Assembly (NCBI GenBank): GCA_963783245.1
Contig: CAWAMS010000002.1
Location: forward strand, 1,178,001 to 1,242,000
Direction of reading: 5' to 3'
DNA length: 64,000 nucleotides
Origin: Bog-473 sp963783245
GTDB taxonomy: Bacteria > Actinomycetota > Acidimicrobiia > Acidimicrobiales > RAAP-2
Shown in pieces: positions 61,039 to 64,000 of the stretch. The translations under genes and the position numbers were made by a program. The notes beneath the pieces are model-generated. The model did not search any database. It was not told the DNA's origin and worked only from the letters and a program-made list of their open reading frames with translations. Position 1 is the first letter of the stretch. Each line of letters opens with the position of its first letter.

Positions 61039-61120
61039 ATCACGGGCCTAGCGAGGCAAAAGAGGCGATCGACCCCGACGGTGAGGTCCGATCACACGAG
61101 GCTGATCCGCCGGCTTGTCG

Positions 61121-61495
61121 TCAGGTCCCGCCCACGAAGTGGAGGGCCTCTCGAGCGAGTTCTTCCCAGTCCATCGGAGACGTGGGATCCAGGCTCAACC
61201 ATTCCTTCATGGGGGTGCCTTTGTTGGCATCGAAGCGGACGCCCTGTCCCGAAGCCACGAGCGCGTCGACACGAGGCTGGGGAAGCTTCACGACCAATCG
61301 GCCTCGAACCACCATGGTGAAGATCTTCTTTCGAATGCGCAATGCGTGGGATCCGAAGCCGCCTCGGCCGTCAGGTGGGGTGACCCCGGGAATTGGTGCG
61401 AACGCGCAGACGAGCTCCTCAAAGCGCTCTTCGGGGCTGACGTCTTTCCGTGGCCGCTTCGGCGCCTTGCCGTTCACGCGACCCCCAGCGAGCAT
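61121..61495 (-). CDS. TfoX N-terminal-like / MmcQ-YjbR-type small protein
   Basis: 124 residues with PEERFEELVCAFAPIPGVTPPDGRGGFGSHALRIRKKIFTMVVRGRLVVKLPQPRVDALVASGQGVRFDANKGTPMKEWLSLDP and WEELAREALHFV. The pattern (small basic alpha/beta protein with KIFT, LVVKL, MKEW) matches the TfoX-N/YjbR domain family. Start is the ATG at 61495; shorter versions are possible. Function unknown. Confidence 0.75.
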   Translation of the reverse strand: MLAGGRVNGKAPKRPRKDVSPEERFEELVCAFAPIPGVTPPDGRGGFGSHALRIRKKIFTMVVRGRLVVKLPQPRVDALVASGQGVRFDANKGTPMKEWLSLDPTSPMDWEELAREALHFVGGT

Positions 61496-61553
61496 CGGAC
61501 CCGGGGCAGCTGCTGGCTGTGGTTCACCGTTCGCCGAAAGCCCGTTGACGATC

Positions 61554-63007
61554 TCAGCGGTAACGATCCGCCGAGATCCACGTCCCGTGACTCCGGAAGG
61601 GTAATGCCGCCTCGGCGGGCAGATGAATTATCGCCTGCGGCCGGCGTCCGAGCGCGGAGGCGTCCAACACGTAGAGATCGCTTGCCCCTCTCGTGGCGTC
61701 GTAGACGATCGTGAGGAGCCAGCCCTCGTCGTCGGATCTCCCGTCCTCGGCCCGCACGAAGAGCGGCTCGCTCGCAGTCTTGTACTGGCCCGGGTTCCAC
61801 GCCGTCACCTCATCACGCGCCACGTCGAAACGCAGGAGGCCCAGGTGGTCGACTTCACGATCGACGCTGCGGTCCCAATTGGGCGCCATCTCGACGCCGT
61901 AGCCGTAACGAAACGGGCCGCCTTCGCACAAGGGGTCGGATGTGACGTACTCGACCAGGCGTTCATCCATTTGGGTGCGCTCGAGCTTGTCCCCCGAAAT
62001 ACGCCATCGCTCGAGAACCGGGAGTCCGCCGGCAATGAGGCTCATCCCGATCCCTGCAGCGCCGACGATCGGCCTATCGAGGTCGACAGGTTGCCCCTTC
62101 TCGGGCACGTCGTAACGGCACACGTAGAGCACAAGGCTGTCCCCGCCACCGCCACCGCCACCGCCACCGCCACCGCCACCGCCACCGCCACCGCCACCGC
62201 CACGCGCCACGCCGCCCCCGCCACCGCCCCCGCCGACCTCGTCGTAGGCATGGAGCACATGGGTGACGAGGCAAGGATCCACCCTGACCCAGCGGACATC
62301 GGAGCCATCGCCGTCTCGGTCGAGGACACCGATCCATCCTTCGGCACCGGGGGTCCAGCGGTAGGGGACAGCGGGCCTGTAGAGCTCTTCGGACCCTTCC
62401 TCCACAAAGAACTCGGCAAATTCCGTCGGCGATTCGATGAAGGCGATGCGGCGGGCCGTCACGCCGAGGTCGTGCTGCCACGTTGCTCTTTCGAGCTGTA
62501 CCTCCATCTGGTGCGTCAACGCGCCGGCTGCATCCCATTCGCCGACTCTGAGGAAGGGAGATGCGGTTTCGCTCCCCTGTTCGACCCCGAAGAGGATGCG
62601 ACCGCCGGTGGCTGCATCCCGATGGACGTGGGACGCCACGGGAACGCGGAGACCGCCGTCGAATTCCTCGGGCTGGAGAAGGCGGGAGAACTGCTGCGGG
62701 AGGCCCGACTCGGCCAGGGCCAGCACCTTGCCGGCCTGCCAGAAGACGTTGGCGTTCGCCGACGAGGGAGCGGTGACGTACGAGACAGCGGCGCCATCCC
62801 GCAGCTCGATGGCATGGAGGGCGCCGGCCATCGGGTCGTCGATGCCGTCCCCTCCTCCGTCACGTCCATCATCGGGGCCCGTACCGCCGGAGCTCACCGC
62901 CGTCGCCCCGGGCCGTCGCCGTGGCAGCCGGGGCCGGGGCCGATGCGCACGAGAGTGCCCTGAAGATCGGGCGGAAGGACGCCGTCGATCGGCAACGGCG
63001 GGTTCAT
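61554..63007 (-). CDS. Carotenoid cleavage oxygenase (RPE65 family; frameshifted, with poly-Gly insert)
   Basis: Fe(II)-dependent dioxygenase cleaving carotenoid or stilbene double bonds. The N-terminus from ATG 63007 (PLPIDGVLPPDLQGTLVRIGPGP) breaks near 62905 and continues in another frame with DDPMAGALHAIELRDGAAVSYVT. The four iron-ligand regions are visible: ASHVHRDAATG, ATWQHDLGVT, VTHVLHAYDE and FRSHGTWI near the end. About 475 residues when joined. Between blades is a run of about 30 Gly residues, encoded by a hexanucleotide repeat; such an insert is not normal for the family. Divergent from tyrS, with 37 nt between the starts. Confidence 0.85.
62143..62203. repeat. Hexanucleotide (CCGCCA)n repeat coding poly-glycine
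   Basis: About ten perfect copies of CCGCCA, encoding alternating Gly codons on the minus strand in the carotenoid oxygenase. Flanking GGC-rich sequence to 62235 adds a further eight or so Gly. A microsatellite of this kind is prone to length change. Confidence 0.9.
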
Positions 63008-63016
63008 GCGGCCACC

Positions 63017-63026
63017 AGGCTAGTTC
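63017..63026. promoter_or_regulatory. Overlapping divergent -10 elements for the carotenoid oxygenase and tyrS genes
   Basis: Leftward TAGCCT (63022-63017) ends 9 nt before the oxygenase ATG. Rightward TAGTTC (63021-63026) would start transcription near 63033, leaving a leader of about 12 nt that includes AAGG 7 nt before the ATG at 63045. Confidence 0.45.
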
Positions 63027-63044
63027 GGTATGGCAAGGTTTGAT

Positions 63045-64000
63045 ATGCCCACGCTTTCGGAGGACCTCGCCTTTCGTGGCCTGATCCACCAGGTCACCGA
63101 CCCCGCCCTTCCCAAACGACTCGACGCCGGGGGCATGACCGTCTATGCCGGCTTCGACCCGACTGCCGACAGCCTGCACGTGGGAAGCATGCTGCAGCTA
63201 TGCACCTTGCGGCGGTTCCAGATTGCCGGGCATCGGCCCATCTCGTTGGCCGGGGGTGGCACAGGGATGATCGGCGACCCAGGTGGGAAGCTGGACGAAC
63301 GGACGATGCTCACCAAGGAGGTGTTGGGCGCGTACCTCGAGGGCATCCGCCCTCAACTGGGCCAATTCCTCGATCTGTCCAATGCCCTGCTTCTCGACAA
63401 CAGCGTCTGGCTCGGCCAGCTGAGCACCCTCGATTTTCTCCGGGACGTCGGCAAGCACTTCACGGTGAACCAGATGGTGGCGCAAGGAATCTGTGAGAAC
63501 AAGGTTCGAGCGCCCCGAACAGGGCATCTCGTACACCGAGTTCAGCTACATGTTGCTCCAGGCGTACGACTTCATGCGCCTGCACGTGGACCATGGCTGT
63601 GATCTGCAAATCGGCGGGAGCGACCAATGGGGCAACATTACGTTGGGTGTCGAGTACATCCGCAAGGTCTGCCAGGACGAGGTGTGGGGCTTGACGACCC
63701 CGTTGGTGCTCAAGGCCGACGGGACGAAGTTCGGCAAGACGGAAACAGGCACGGTGTGGCTCGACCCGCAGCGGACCAGTCCCTTCGCGATGTACCAGTT
63801 CTTCTTCAACACCGTCGACGACATGGTCGGCCCCTATCTGCGCTATTTCACGTTCCTGTCGCACGCGGAGATCGAGGCACTCGATATCGAGACGACTGAA
63901 CGCCCGGAACGCCGGGCTGCCCAACGTGCCTTGGCGCGCGAAGTCGTCGCGTTGGTGCACGGCGAGGCAGAAGTGGCGAAATGCGAAGAGGCTTCGGCGG
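63045..64000 (+). CDS. tyrS: TyrS, tyrosyl-tRNA synthetase (partial, frameshifted)
   Basis: Class I synthetase; the gene runs off the end of the window. HIGH-type motif in FDPTADSLHVGSML (about residue 45), GGGTGMIGDPGGKLDERTML, then a one-base shift at about 63480-63490 (MVAQ before it; SVRTRFERPEQGISYTEFSYMLLQAYDF after). Downstream: GCDLQIGGSDQWGNITLG (Tyr/ATP binding) and GTKFGKTETGTVWLD (KMSKS-type). Removing one C from GCGCAAGG gives the expected MVAKESVR. ATG 63045 was preferred over 63030 for its AAGG spacing. Essential gene, so an error is the likely cause of the break. Confidence 0.93.

Noticed and set aside
61623..62963. 446-codon plus-strand ORF containing an Ala-Thr repeat
   Set aside because: The repeat is the complement of the poly-Gly coding tract of the carotenoid oxygenase, whose motifs are convincing.
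1..64000. tRNA, rRNA, CRISPR arrays, insertion sequences, prophage or defence islands
   Set aside because: I looked through the gaps and ORFs and saw no cloverleaf-like sequence, regular spacer arrays, transposase or integrase, nor attachment-site repeats; gene content is ordinary chromosomal core.

Overview
This is a GC-rich stretch of bacterial chromosome with dense, mostly housekeeping gene content and frequent GTG/TTG starts. The gene set points to Actinomycetota: mraZ-to-divIVA cell-division cluster with sepF and yggT, ergothioneine genes egtB/egtD, a Bpa/PafE-type proteasome activator, a DUF3040 protein, a DUF222-HNH endonuclease and a menaquinone (men) cluster. A deep-branching class such as Acidimicrobiia is my best guess; this is inference, not a database result. 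I see no phage, insertion sequence, CRISPR array, rRNA or tRNA.

Layout. 1-5.6 kb: end of a membrane protein, egtB-egtD, a PAP2 membrane phosphatase/transferase, a GT-C glycosyltransferase. 5.6-8.4 kb: PadR regulator plus ABC-2 exporter operon with a candidate palindromic operator. 8.4-13.6 kb: msrA, nitronate monooxygenase, nhaA, and a drug-efflux MFS protein carrying a C-terminal MarR-like domain. 13.6-18.1 kb: sugar kinase/GH4 divergent pair, then an operon of a small basic protein, LMW tyrosine phosphatase and CapA-like protein. 18.4-21.6 kb: DUF3040, ROK kinase, small conserved protein, HNH endonuclease, lipoate ligase. 21.8-40.5 kb: dcw cluster (mraZ, rsmH, ftsL, ftsI, murE, mraY, ftsW, murG, murC, murB, ftsQ, ftsZ, yggS, sepF, yggT, divIVA) followed by a TraR/DksA-like protein, lspA and rluD. 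40.5-53.7 kb: sigma factor, phosphatases, Rrf2 regulator, bpa, RDD protein, dnaE, a thioredoxin-domain DUF255 protein, SDR. 53.8-59.3 kb: menE, menB, menA, menH, menD. 59.3-64 kb: SHOCT protein, DUF222-HNH, TfoX-like protein, carotenoid oxygenase, start of tyrS.

Three things stand out. First, murF and murD are missing from their usual places in an otherwise standard dcw cluster, and the murE reading frame runs on into mraY at one of those junctions. Second, many genes have a TANNNT -10-like hexamer 6-9 nt before the start codon instead of a Shine-Dalgarno sequence, the signature of leaderless mRNAs; at several divergent pairs the two start codons lie 2-37 nt apart and the two -10 elements overlap. 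Third, at least ten genes, several of them normally essential (mraY, tyrS, menD), carry single-base frameshifts, some in G/C runs. That pattern is more like sequencing or assembly error than decay, and it affects how the gene list should be read. Short tandem repeats of 6-26 bp are also unusually common, within genes and at gene ends.
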